A stretch of DNA of 64,000 nt from Litoditis marina (Eukaryota > Nematoda > Chromadorea > Rhabditida > Rhabditidae): the NCBI GenBank assembly GCA_964036275.1, contig OZ038433.1:4872348-4936347 (forward strand), read 5' to 3'. A program made the translations under genes and the position numbers. Below the pieces are notes generated by a model. The model saw nothing but the letters and a program-made list of their open reading frames with translations. It ran no database searches and was not told the DNA's origin. Shown in pieces: positions 23,927-36,957 of the stretch; the stretch's first letter is position 1, and the number at the start of each line of letters is the position of its first letter.

Positions 23927-26900
23927 ATGAGACTAATTATTCTTGCTGTCCTATATTCCCCCGTGTTTTTGGAAGCCTTCGATTCAGATGATTTCGGTCT
24001 AAGTATACCGAATGATGCCGTGGGACGACCACCCCTACCACTAAGGTATTTTTTTTGTGAATTAGAAATGTTAAAAGAAAGATGCACTCAGATACGATTG
24101 CCAATTCAGCTAATCAAAACAATCAATCTCGTTGCGAAATACTTACCAGTTTTTTCCAACTAGTTTTTTTTCCCAAAACACTGGTAATTTTTGAATGGAA
24201 CGTGAAAGTAAAATTTAACGGAAAACTATCCTTATTTTTCTATTTTTCACATTGAATGAAACGGAAACGTTTGGATGTTTCATGAAACATTGTAGGTATG
24301 TGATATTGAAAAAAATTTAAACTTTCAAAGTTTAAATATTCCTCAAGTTTCACTCGAATACTTTTTACGTGAACGCTAACACGTGAAAATTTCCACGAAT
24401 GACGTGTTCTCTGCGTCTCTTGTTTAACTTGCTCACTAACGTATCTCTAACCGTGTATTGCCGTCCGAACAGTCTATTTGTTTAACACATGTGATTATTG
24501 ATTTCTTATCAAATTAGACAGGAATCCTATGGACAACTCAGAATGAACAACAAAAATAGGTAGTTAATGACAGGTTTAATGGCCAATAGAAAAAAAAACA
24601 CTAAAGAAAACTCTACACATTCACAATTGATTTTTATAAAAAAACGAGAAAAATCACAGAGGAAATTGGGACAATTTGTTGAATACGTATAAAATTCGAA
24701 AAAAATTGAGCTCGTTTTACCTCTGAGCATGAAACATCCCGGGCCGGGTTGGGATGCTATCCCGAGGTGAATTGGTCGGGAAATAGCTCGGGATAGCATC
24801 CGAACCCGGCCCGGGATGTTTCCTGCATACGGCCTCTGCTATGTGAGAAAACGAACTCTTCTTGATTTAAATACTGTGTAGCCAAATAAAATTGAAACTC
24901 CATTTGATCTTCTTTGAACAAAATAATGTTATCTCTCAATTTTCAGAGAAAATTATTCGATAAAGCGACGAGATCCTTTGGAAGCGAATAAATGTTACTG
25001 TACTTACGAGGAGGGGATTTGTGACTCGAACAGAACATGCATCAAAGACAGTATGGCCGCGTGCTTTCACGCTGTAGAAGAGGTTTGTGAATGATACCAA
25101 TACTTTATTTTTAAAACTTTTTCTATATTTTTTCTATTGTAATTTTTCCTGCAAAAGGTAGAGCGGAACAAATTCAATAACAACCATGGGTGTCTAGCTC
25201 AGGTTACTGTAAGACAACAAAGTAAGAAACAATTTCTACATTCAAATCGATTCTGATTTGCGAAGCTCGTTATCCATATATTGAATTTATTATATAGAAG
25301 AGTGATACGCAACGCTGTAAAATGTATTAAAAGGGTTCGATCTTATTTTTACTGTGATTGTAGTTTGATCCCGTTCTTTTGGGCTCAATTATGACTTGTA
25401 ACCAGAACAAACTACATATGATAACTGGCCACAATATTCGGCCAATCTCTTTTCACATTACAAATTGGTTTCCTTCCAATAATTTTATTTCCAGGTATTC
25501 AACAAGGAGTTGCGTACCATGGAGACGTTGCACAAGTACGGCTGTGCTCCGTTGGAAAAGGGCAGTGACGCCTCCCATCTCACGGTTAGTATGAAAACGC
25601 TGATTGTCTCTGAAAGATCTTAACCACTGTTTGAAGATTCAACACCATACACACTCTTCTTTTTTTTTGTGGATTTTGTGTATTAAGCGTATTTGTAGTT
25701 TGGTCTTTATGATTCTTATTTAAATTCGGTGAAACTGTATTTAAATATCGAAAAGGTAATCAGCTACAATGTTTGAAACATTCGTACTGCTGATGAATTA
25801 ACTGAACATTTCTTGTTCTATGTATCGATGAGATGTGATGTTTTACTAAAAAATTATATATATAAATATATGTATTTCAGTGCAATTCCTGGCGTTCGTC
25901 GCACTTCCATCCTAAAAGCATAGCGTGTTGTTACGAGGGAAACTACTGTAACAAGAACATTACGCCTCCCCCCTATGTCAATGCACCTGATGGAGGTACG
26001 CAAACTATTATAGTTTTTCTTGAGGGTTCCCGATTCCCTGCGATTTTTGGAAGAAAACAACTAGAATCATACTGAGTGAAAAATTAGTTTTAGTTGCTCA
26101 TCTACAGCTCGCTAAAAACTCTCAAATAATGTGACGCTGTAGCTGAATCAAACAACATCACCATCTGGAAAAATAAATAAACGTACTGTAGGTTTGTGAG
26201 ACACCGATTATGATCCCGTAATAAACGATTGTGATGTACAGTGAGTGTTAGCAAGCGCGTGAAAAAAGTGTTCACCTCAAACCACATTTCAGATTCGAAT
26301 TTCGAGGATGTTCTTCTCGCTCCCTCAAGGCTATGGACTATTCTTCTGTTCGTGCTCTTTCTAGTCATAGCCATAGTCGGTCTAGCCACTTTCGCCGTTC
26401 TCAGATGGAGAAAGAGTGGTGAGCGAAAGATATATAACCGAACAAATGATACTGTATATCACTCCATTTTCTTTGAAATATGACTGAAACAATCTAAGTT
26501 GTACATTTAGATACAACATTCACAACTGAGTAGTTTCTTCAAACTTTTTGAAACAATGTATTCATTAGTTAGAACGTATAATTACATCACATTTACAGCA
26601 TGTTTCGAAGTTCAGATGTTTTTCGTATTTTGGTTCGAAAAATGCTATCAGCTGCAAGCCTGCAAGCTGATTCAATTTCACCCTCCCAACTTTCAAGTGG
26701 TTCTAATTTCAGAAAAATCAAAACTCCGCGCGGCAACCGACCAAGATGTGGAAAAAGAGCCAATTCTCATTGACGACTCGGGGTGAGTGAAATTTCGTTG
26801 AAAATATAAGTAATCGTCTGAATAACTAGTTGAGCAACGTTTGAAATTTGAACAACATATACTTTTGAACACAGTAGTTGTGAGGGAATACAAGATGAGC

Positions 26901-29900
26901 TCAAGAATAAGTTCGAGTAAGTCGTTTTCTGACCTTTTCATAACTTTCCATATTGTGGTTTTTCAGAAGTGGTTCGGGATCCGGTAAAACCACCCTGAAT
27001 CAGAGAACCGTCGCGCAGGATCTCGAAATAATAGAAGTCATCGGCAGAGGGAGGTATGTTAATTTTTGAAAAATTCAATAAGGCGAGATAGAAGGTTGTG
27101 TGGACTATTTTAATCAAAAAATTTCAATTGATAATGGCATTTCAGCTGTTTACGAGGCTTGTCATGAGAAAGGAATAACTTGGTTGAACAGTTTCAAAGG
27201 CTCTCAGGTCTGGAAAATTATGAGTTTTTGAATACAGAGTTTACCGAGAAACTTGAATTCCTATGATAGTACATTTGTGTCATCTGACGACTTCAGGTAC
27301 GGCGAAGTTCGGAAGGCCTTGTACAGAGGCAGTTACGTAGCTGTCAAGGTGAGTATATTCCGCTTGATCGTGAATAGGGGTCGCACTCTCATACGTTGTA
27401 TGTTGCCGCAACGTGTTGTGTATGTAGTTTGATTCCTCTAATATTCGGTTGAAATTCGTCCCTGACGAGTTTCGCGATCAAACTACATTTCAGCCATTGT
27501 CCATTCCTAGGAATCGCTTTAAACACGGAAAGAATATTCATATAGAACATTTTCTTGTTTATCTGAGACCTAAATGCAGTTTTATGTTATTCTGTTTCGA
27601 ATAATGTTTTGTAGTAACGAATTGTCGATATTATCAATTTTGTTCAGACTTTCCATACGACGGAGGAAGAGTCCTGGAAGAACGAGCGAGAAATCTACCA
27701 GACACACATGCTCAACCACGAAAACATTCTACGTAAGTTTTCAACTGAGAAACTGGTAGAAACAAAAGAAAACCCGAAGTTGAAAAGAAACGGTCAGAAC
27801 GTTGCTCTCGCAAAATAGTATTCCTTCTCTCCAGAGCAATCATATACACCCTGTCTCGACGTGATTGTAGTTTGATCACCATGCATTTTCGAAACTCGCA
27901 AATTATGCCGTGTATCCTGTATCGAGATACAACTGCAACACAGATTTGATTAGTCCCCACACAAATACAGTTTAACATTTATCCATATTCATAATTATTC
28001 AGTTTTTTGATTCCAGAATTCGTTGCGGCCGACATTTCTAGCGAGGAGTCCTCGACGCAGATGTTGTTGATCACGGACTACCACGACCACGGCTCTCTCT
28101 ACGACTATCTCAGAAGGTAGATTCATTAATCACATTTATAAAAGTACATTTAATATCTTAATTAAGTTACTACAATACTAGTCTGTTACAACAAACACTG
28201 TCACATGCGATCATCCGGCCATTAGTCTAGATGCCTCACAAGTTAGAATATCTAATAGTCCAAATGCAGTCAAGTACCATACATGTCTCTGGGTGAAAGC
28301 TGGTAATATTAACTGCGCATAAAGAACAAAATAAACATCTTCCGTACTTTTAGCATAGGCTTGTATCAAATGTCTTTCTACTTTGAAGTCTGATCAGCGC
28401 TTCCTTGTGAGTGTATATTGGACATACTCTGTGCGATAAACTGAACTTTGAATTTATAATATTCCACAACAAACTTCATATCCTTATTACTATTGAGTAA
28501 CGCCCCTTTAACTGTATCGTATATTACAATTATTATTAATATCATTTTACCATTATTATTTCATATTGTATCATTATTAATATTAAGGGACGCCCCTCTA
28601 ACCATGGAGGAGGCCCTTCAACTGGCCTACTCTACCGTCTGTGGCATCGAACATCTTCATAATGCCGTCCACGGGACCGGAAGCAGACGGAAACCGGAAA
28701 TAGCACACAGGGACATCAAGTCGCGCAACATCATTGTGAAGCGGCGCGGCGTCTGCTGTGTGGCTGACTTTGGGCTGGCAGTCAGATTGTGGGTTTTGCT
28801 GGGTTTGTAGTTTGATCGAGCGGTTTATCTGTAAATCGTGGGTGGTGCCGAGCATGATTCAGATTGACTAGCTGTAAGGTTATGAGTTTGCTGACCTTGT
28901 AGTTTAATCGGGATGTATTTCCATTGTTAATCGTGGGTAATGCCGAACACGGCATTCAGATTGACTGGCTGTCAGATTGTGGGTTTTGCTGTGTTTGTAG
29001 TTTGAGCGAGCTGTGTTTCAAGTGCGGGGTGTGCATGCGAGGTCAAAGTGCTACTCAAATATGGCCATTCTCTATGGTTCAATATGTTATATAGAACGAT
29101 TGTTTTTTCGAGTTTTTCACACATTCCCGAGCTATCGAATTTTGAGTGGTTTTACAGCTTCAATTTCAACCAACTGCCATATAACAAAATACGGACAAAA
29201 GCTTGTGCTCGTAGATGTGTCATCGACACCTTACTCGAGACACAAGCACACCTCTATCTGTACTTTTCAGCGAAGGCAAGCTGATTCCCGAACGCGTGAA
29301 CGTGCAAGTGGGCACGAAACGGTACATGGCTCCGGAGGTTCTGACTCGAACTCTGATCAGCAGCAGCTTCTCGCAGTTCAAAATGGCCGACATGTACGCG
29401 TACGCCCTGGTTCTATGGGAGATAGCAAGGAGAATGGAGGTACTTTATAGAAAGGGATCATTAAGTTATAAGAACAACTGGGAAATTGAAATTATTATAC
29501 AAAACCATGTTGCTCATATTTGATTTGTAATTGGACCTCAATTTTCTTATTAGAACCAATACAGAGGAAGCTCAAACTAAAGATAAAAGCATTTTTCCAC
29601 AAGTTTCTGATGTATCTATTTGAGCGACTCGCATAAAAAGTAGTTTCAACTTGTAGAAAAGTAGTTACAACATTGTAGAACTCAACACCAGCGAAACGGT
29701 TTGGATCGCTCCATTGAAAGCGTGTAGAAACTGTCAGTTTGTTGCAAGGCGCTGTGTTTGTAGTTCGTTTATGGAGCATGTTTTGGCGTTCGGGAGTCGT
29801 GATGTGCTTCAGTAATACTTACTTAGCTTATTTATCCTTACATGTGTGAATCATGAAAAACTAGAGTACTTCAAAACACTCATGTTCTCTATACAATTTA

Positions 29901-32565
29901 TCGTAAACATTGTGAGTTCTAACAGAACGAACACATACATTTCCATACTACGCGTTAGTAGTTCCAATTTGTAAAATACAACACAATGCGCGGAACTAGC
30001 CCAGGAAAATCCGACAAAGAACGTTTTCCAATGACCTATTTCTCGAATCGTTTCGAACTTTGATGCTAGCCGCTGAAAACCCAGTTTCTTCTGAAGTTCC
30101 GCTCGAAGTGTCCATAAAACCATTTTTCGCGACATCATAAATTTCGCCTTTTCCGTCGGTTCGTTTCAAAAGACCATATGGCCAGCCCCTAATTGCTACC
30201 CGCTCCAATGACGCGAATGCGACTGTTTGGCGCCATTTCACTGCCAATTTCACAAAATCGCTGGATTTCGATTTCAATGAAAACGAGGGATTTTCAGAAA
30301 TGAATAGGAAACACGAAACTCATAAAACAAAAATGAAAACCTCATTTTCAACTCTCCTCTTTTTCATTTTATGAGTGCCAAATTCAAGAGGAAATGTATA
30401 GTGAGTATATTGCGTGTATAATGAGTTCAAAAACTTATTATTATGTGTATTTTGAATACGGATTCAATTTCAGTGGCCAACACTGGAGGCGGCAGTGTCC
30501 ACAAATGGACTCTCGAGTGACTCTGGAATTGGTGGGTGATAGTAGTCGCAAATTGAAAATTCAAAAGTATACTGTGTGCGAAACTTTCTGCTGTGTTAAA
30601 TTTGAAAATTGTAATCAGAGTTATCTTGTTAGAGTTTTAATGGCATATTGTAGCTGAACCAGATCTGACTGAAGAAAAGTGAGCACTGTTACTAGACTAC
30701 ATAATTTTTCAACTGATTAGCCCTTCATCTTCCCAAAAAGTCTCCTACTTCGGCTTTTTCGAGGAAATTCAGTCTTGAGGGAGACGTGCACGAGGGAAAT
30801 ATATTCTCTGAAAGAATCTAACAACATCTTCACGCATATTTTTATGATATATACGTTTCAAAATGTTTCCCCATCTTTTTATGTGTTTTTTAGGCGAATC
30901 AGTGGAGGGTTCTGGATCTTCCTCCCGGAGCCGACTGTTAGATCAACAGGGAATACAACCGGTAGGTGCACCCATCATTGGTTGGATTAATCTCGATTTG
31001 TAGTTTGATCTGCGAACACGACAAAAAAAAATTTCTAATGTAGTCATGCAACAGCTCGCGTTTTATACAGTATACTTCAAAATTTCAATGAACGTGTCTT
31101 AACAGTTCGATGCGCACAATGATTTTGTGGACAGCGAACAACAATCCACTTTCAACAAAACAATTTTCAACCAGTAACGACAAAAAACTGTAATCGGGTA
31201 GCTACAAAAAGAAGATAGTATGTAAGTTGATGAAAGCGTAGGAAGTCTCAGACTGTCTTGCTGAGCAAGGCCAGGTCACTATAAAAGTGACTTATCGATT
31301 TACTGGGTGTTGTGTGAGAATCAGACATGGTCCATCCAATTCGCCTGCCACTTTTGTAGAAGACTGTACTAGACTGTAGAGAAACAAAAGAAACGCAAAC
31401 TGTTTTAGTCTTTGTGCGCTCTCATTGACCTTCATGATATTTCCTTTCGTAGCTGAGCACTTGGAGTATTTCGCTGCTCATTTTCTAAGCATTCTTTTCA
31501 GAGCACCAAAGCCATGCCCTACGTGCAACCGTTTGAAGAATCGGTTGGCAAGGACCCCTCCTTCGATGAGATGATTCGAGTTGTCTGCGAAGAGAGGAAA
31601 AGACCACCGTTAGAGGAGAGCTGGATGAACAAAAACAATGTAGTGTCTAACCTTTATATTATGCTCAAAGTTTCCATACAAAATACAGTGCAGTAATCTA
31701 CTAAGAGGGTTGAAGTTAGGAGACGGTGTGTATCCTTCTGTGTGATCTCTGATCTCCGAATACCGGGTAAAGCACTCTATCGACTAGTTGAAGTCAGATT
31801 AGTTACAATCAACTATTTTGACCAATTTTTGGTCTTTCTTAGCTGTTGAATGAAACAACCCCTATAAGCTGCGAACTTTGAAGTTTGAGTCGTTCGATCA
31901 GCAAAAATTGAGATAATAACAGAATACTTCTTTTCTGTGTCCCTCAATCATATGATAAGTATCAAGGTTCGCGTTCTCCAAGGCAAACCTATACGGTGTG
32001 TGTTATTATATTTCGCTGTGTTTGTAGTTTGATTGAGTTGATTCGTTAATTAGGGCGCGTATAGTGATCGAAGCACAATCTTGCAGGTGACGATGTACCG
32101 TCTGGCGGGTCTGATGCGTGACTGCTGGCACCACTCGGCGAGTTGCCGCCATACTGCGCTCAAGGTGAAAATGGCCCTCGGCAAGACCATCGAGGCACTA
32201 CAGGACAATGAAGCCAAGGTATAGTGTTTATTCTACCAAGGAAGCCAACCAACCAACCAAGGCCGGTCTGATTGTATCCCAGCAGTGGGGATAACATGTA
32301 GAACACTCATACTTAGCCGTGTGAAAAAGTAAAAGTTTCCGGTATGTTATTGAACTTCGGTGTTTTGTGCTTTACCCTGTCTTACAAGCTGTCAGATTAT
32401 TTTACCAAGTAGGGCGTTACGGATAGGTGATGCGAAATACAACCTGGCTTTATGTAATACATTTTGTTTTTCCAGACCCGCTACCAGAAGCACAGTACCT
32501 CGTCCAACCCGGGTTCGACAAAACGCGACACGGTCGACAGCGGATTCCGAGAAAACGTGTCATAA
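23927..32565 (+). CDS. sma-6: sma-6-like type I TGF-beta/BMP receptor serine/threonine kinase
   Basis: Eighteen in-phase exons: 23927-24045, 24947-25082, 25495-25584, 25881-25995, 26293-26418, 26713-26782, 26875-26916, 26967-27053, 27297-27348, 27648-27732, 28017-28116, 28588-28788, 29271-29439, 30474-30531, 30894-30961, 31502-31639, 32087-32218, 32476-32565. They encode 625 residues. Order: signal peptide ([14 protein letters not shown]); Cys-rich ligand-binding domain ending [11 protein letters not shown]; transmembrane helix about 167-190; GS box SGSGSG at 234-239; kinase with GRGRYGEV, VAIB-type lysine K279 (YVAVK), HRDIKSRN (D383), DFG (D401) and [10 protein letters not shown]. All catalytic residues are present. 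The L45-loop region ([18 protein letters not shown]) and the length fit nematode SMA-6, which pairs with DAF-4 and signals through R-SMADs in body-size control. A Ser/Gly-rich insert (about 465-506) splits the C-lobe. DAF-1 is the alternative, less likely. Confidence 0.93.
24726..24830. repeat. GC-rich foldback
   Basis: Arms GAAACATCCCGGGCCGGGTT and its complement flank a loop of about 35 bp. It lies in intron 1 of the receptor gene. Related GC-rich words (CCGGCCGGG, GGGCCCG) occur at 60815-60920. Confidence 0.8.
27411..27495. repeat. GTAGTTTGATC-family foldback in receptor intron 9
   Basis: TGTAGTTTGAT on the left pairs with ATCAAACTACA on the right. Further members or half-members lie in other introns of the same gene, at about 25357-25420, 27860-27945, 28795-29020, 30997-31016 and 32020-32042. 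Confidence 0.65.
28777..29020 (+). repeat. Duplicated exon-intron junction with foldback halves
   Basis: The end of receptor exon 12 and its donor (GCAGTCAGATT|GTGGGTTTTGCTG, from 28777) reappears almost exactly at 28968 (GGCTGTCAGATTGTGGGTTTTGCTG), about 190 bp into the intron. Between them lie repeated words: GTTTGTAGTTTGATCGAGC, AATCGTGGGT, TTCAGATTGACT. This looks like a partial tandem triplication of a unit of about 95 bp. The second copy carries a decoy donor. Confidence 0.75.
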
Positions 32566-33640
32566 TCATGAAGAACAACTCACAATTCTTGTTTTGGAGT
32601 AAGACCGAAGAAAAGTTACATGGAGCCCCCTTTGCACTTTATTTGACCAAAACCACGTTCATTTGGCATAAAGTCAGCAGAACAAAACAACAAAACATGG
32701 CTTCCGCTTCCTTGATAACCTCATAAGTCTTCCTTTTTAAACCGCCGCAAAATAATTCCGACAGTTCTGTCTTTATACCATCTTCCTATACAATCGTTAT
32801 GTGTCATTTGTCACTTTCTATAGTTCTTTTCATTTTTACGTGGTTTCCTACAGTATCAATTCGTTAGTGTTTATCTTCAGTTTAAAACAAATTTCAGTTG
32901 CCCTATCTTTTTTTCCACATAGGAATGAAAAAATGAAAAGACTGAATAAAAAAAGAAAAGAGTCCACATAGGAATGAAATTGGCTGTTCGTTTTTGTTCC
33001 ATCTAAATATTCAATCATAGTTGAGTGTTTCACTATCCAACATGGAGTTCTTGTTCCCCCATTTTCCGATCTCTTCTCATGTTGAATTTCTTCGTTCACC
33101 TCAAGGTTCAATTTACTACTGAGTTTGTTTTTGTTTCTAAAACAGCATTTTATTTCGACAGAATCGAGACTTTTCACTTCACACAATTGGTTTAGCACCA
33201 CTTTCATCTTAATTTTCTATTCGTGTACCATCATGTTGATATTTCACCTGTGAATATTGTTCATTTTTGTTGTTTCCAGTTCAAAACTCTCTTCCAAACT
33301 CCACCATAAACTTTTTCATTCATTTTACGCTTCATGGGCACAGAACAGTGAGGCGATCACGCAAAATTTTCACATTGTACGTGAATGTGTATTTTACCAG
33401 CAACATGTCGATACTCGTGATTGGATAACACGTATATACGTAACATAGAGAGAAAAGTATGAAACTTCTCTCTTTTCGAATAGTTGTTATCTGACTTCGA
33501 TCTTGTTCCGAAAATGTTCCATCCGCTACAATACAACAAATAGCAACTTATGCGCATCAATTAAACTGGTTTGGATCTAATCTCGAATCTAGTTAGGGGA
33601 ACGAGATCACTTTCTGTTATATTCATCTACGTTGGCTTCA
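32566..33640. other. Spacer between receptor and type II membrane gene
   Basis: It holds the receptor 3' UTR and the next promoter. I see no gene. A word around TCCACATAGGAATGAAA is repeated 51 bp apart (about 32914 and 32965). Frames here lack splice support. Confidence 0.55.
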
Positions 33641-36250
33641 ATGAAGACTGGCTCTTTCTACCACAAAGAATCTACTAGAATGAAGTTGCGAACGAAACTG
33701 TTTATTGTATTTGTACTAATTGCGATGCTCGCTACTTATTTGTGGATGACTAGCTCGAATAGGAGGATGAACCAACTACCCAAGGAAAAGTTGAAGAGAA
33801 AAACACCTCGTCAACAGGTGGGTTCGAATTGTTGCATAAGTTAATGAAACTACTTCTCATATTTATGGCTCTATTCGCATTACTGAGATAATTGGAACAA
33901 ATTGCTCCTCAGAAACTTTCTGCTTGCTACCTTTGTCATGTCTACAGTAAAATAGTTCCTCTTCTCTAAACTTACTTTGGAGCGTGGTTTTATTCAGAAA
34001 AAGTGTTCTATGCCGAAAAAAGGCGCTAAAGACCTGTGTATATATTTCTGAAAACGCCTTTCTTTTCAGGAAAACTATGCCGGTTCGGGTCCGGTAGATG
34101 AGTACATCTACAACGCGAGAAGATGTGAACTGCAACTGACAGACCCGTTCGAGAAGCTGCCAGTCAGCATCGCATTTGAAGAGGTCAATCTATTCTCTAG
34201 GTGTTTTCATTTGATCGTTCTGATCTACATCTATGTGACAAAAACGAAAGTTGACATCAGACAGTCTCACTATCAACTTTGTTGGGTCCTGAGTCCTGAG
34301 AGCTACGCAATAATATTGCAGTGTTACGCAAATACGTAGTGACATAGTACGTCGAAATAAAAAAAATGTAATTTTCCGCCGTTCATTCACATTTTACGTA
34401 ACTATTCAGTTTATAATAGTATATATAGTGATTTCTTTCAGTACTGGCGACAACTACCCAGAATCGCGGATATGTGTGGAGTAAACCCTCAAATGGGAGT
34501 CCAGTTCTATCCAAGCAGTTCCCAGCTCACACTCTTTTATATACCAAACATGAAACACGTGGGTAGTCCTCATATTGGCGATCATACTTATCAGCCGTAA
34601 CTAATGAAAAATAGCGCAATTTACTTTCACAACCAGGCGTATTTATTCTACGCTTTTGAAGCTGGAAGCTGAAAACGTGTACCATACGTGGCGATTGAAA
34701 TATCTTGCAATAATGAACGCCCAACTTCTCGGACAACATTTGTTATGTTAGTTTACGTAAGTAAATGTCAGGAATGTACATTATTAGTGTGAGCTTGTTA
34801 TTCGGTGTTGTACATTTTTTCACGCTGTATCATCGTGCAATTTGGAAACGTAAAACAGGACATTTCAGGTGGAAACAAAAGAAAAGTGTACCGCCCTATC
34901 GTATCTAAACTCTAAATATAGACAACAGGAGGAAAACTTCGTGGTGAGATAACTTAACACATATAATTGAAAACACTATTCGTTTTTCGTAGTACAAAGT
35001 AAAAAAAAACTTCTAGACAGTTTTTCACACGTAAACCGTCTGTAGAACGTTCATGTTTTGTAATTGATGGATTGATGCTCTAGAAGTACCGCAACAACCT
35101 ACAAAAACGATAAAGTGCATGTGTTCCTTAATAATAATAATAATAATAATAATGAGTTTATCAATATTCTGTATAACAATAAAGTTGTCGACAAATTGAT
35201 AACTTAGGAATTGATTCCTCAGAAAACCGTTGTCACATGTAGATGTATTCTGCGGCTATCTACAGATGGCTTGCTTGTAGTCAGAACCATGTTTTTCTTT
35301 TCAGAAATCCAACAGCGAATGTTCTATGCAAGTACTAAAACAAAAACGTGAGTTATTTACATTTTTATGGTGCCTTTTTTCATATTCTGGTAATGAAACT
35401 GGTATATCGAATGATAATGTAAATTGCTTTCTCGAGCAACATCGTTACTATTTCACGCGTCAACATACACCCAAGTATACCTTCCAAGTTCTATTTTACG
35501 GTTCACGTGTCACGTGTAAAAAATTTCAAATATTAAATTCCAGCCAATCTACTGGTTCATCTGTCCAACGACTCCGGTCCGATTCACAATCTTTTCATCG
35601 GAGAGAACCACAGCTCGCACGAACTGCTGACTCTACTTTTCACACATAATCAGAAGACAAATGTACTCGGAAACGTCGTTTGTCAGGTACATAGTCATTT
35701 TCATTTCTACGTGGACCTTTACAGTGTATGACACCGAGCGCCTTTAGGGTGAAGATTTTCAGTATTATGTGAAATCAATTACGTGTGAATCTAATACACC
35801 AGTGTATATTTTACATCAGAAGCAGCTCCAGTGGTTTTCCTCCAAATCCCACATTTTATCGTTTTGAAATGTGGCAACAACAAAAGTCCAACCGAGCATC
35901 AACAACTAAATGTTCATAACTGTGGAACAGAAGAGCATTTGTGTTCTTGGAATCGAATTCATAACCCAAATAGTTAGCGAGGACACTAGCAGAACACTCC
36001 ACTGTACATTCTCTCTAGTTCATCTTTTCTACCATGACGTTCTTTTCAGGTGAATTTGATCTACCGGGAGCCGTCTCTCGGGAAACAGCATCAGTTCATG
36101 GCCGATGTGAACAGGATCATACTCGACAATCGATATTTGCTGATTCGGGCCGAAAAGGACTTCAGCGGGACCCATATGAACCTGTTCATGGTCAACTACC
36201 ACGAGCCCTACTGCAAGGAACGATACTTCAAACACTATACTTTTGATTAG
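33641..36250 (+). CDS. Type II single-pass membrane protein of unknown function
   Basis: Unrecognised. Seven in-phase exons: 33641-33817, 34070-34183, 34442-34558, 34869-34943, 35305-35347, 35544-35686 and 36050-36250. They encode 289 residues. A basic N-terminus (STRMKLRTK) precedes one hydrophobic helix (about 19-35, FIVFVLIAMLATYLW). The rest is then extracellular or luminal, which is the topology of Golgi enzymes and of some surface proteins. Cysteines are few: RRCELQ, ADMCG, EKCTA, ECSMQ, VVCQ, YCKERY near the end. The C-terminal exon reads NLIYREPSLGKQHQF, then MNLFMVNYHEPYC. I see no glycosyltransferase DxD or other signature. Translation could also start at Met14. AATAAA follows the stop by 10 bp. 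It converges with the GPCR gene. Confidence 0.82.
35130..35154. repeat. (AAT)n microsatellite
   Basis: About eight AAT units in the intron between exons 4 and 5 of the type II membrane gene. Confidence 0.9.
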
Positions 36251-36260
36251 GGAAATACAT

Positions 36261-36266
36261 AATAAA
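36261..36266 (+). terminator. Poly(A) signal AATAAA
   Basis: Canonical hexamer 10 bp after the stop codon of the type II membrane protein gene. It implies a very short 3' UTR. Confidence 0.75.
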
Positions 36267-36957
36267 CCTTTTTTCTGCACCTGAAACCATAATGTATATG
36301 AGCGCAAGATCGGATATCAATATGATTCAAATAAAAAAACTTTAAAACTTTCGAAAAACAAAAAAACATTCACTTTTAATCCTTTTCAATGATACCTGCT
36401 AAATGAAAGTTTCCACAAGATTTCAAAACGAATAGAAATCTTCATTTGGAACACTGAATACCCGTATACAACATTATAAACAGAAAACAATGATCAGAAA
36501 CATGAGTAAAGCTAGGCGAGACAGATAATCGCACGAAATCATAACACTAAAACAGAACCAATCGTAGTTATGGACAGTGGATTTTTTTAAATCTACTGGG
36601 AAGCCTGAACCCATTCAATTATCAACATTGCTGCAATCTTATAACAGATTCCGTTTTGCAGAAGTTCGACGAGATTGATAAAACCTGCGTATCATGGTTA
36701 CATTGTATAAAACGCCATTTAAGTCGATACGCATGCGTGTATTGCTTCAGGCCGACGTACAATTGTTGTTGAGTAGTCCATGTATGTAACATACCTATAG
36801 GAGATTGCGATAGCTGAATTGTAGTTTGAACTCAATACACGTCATAATTTACAAGTTTTGACCTTACAACGTATCGAGATCAAACTACAAACACAGCGGA
36901 ATAGGGTAACATACACCGTATATGATTGCTCCGGAAAGACGAACTGTATTGTCCACC
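36267..36957. other. Convergent spacer
   Basis: Lies between the 3' ends of the type II membrane gene and the GPCR gene. It contains a GTAGTTTGATC-family foldback (36821-36899) that ends about 60 bp from the GPCR stop. Otherwise empty. Confidence 0.6.
36821..36899. repeat. GTAGTTTGATC-family foldback
   Basis: TTGTAGTTTGAACTC on the left pairs with GAGATCAAACTACAA, followed by ACACAGCGG. It may form part of the GPCR 3' UTR. Confidence 0.75.
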
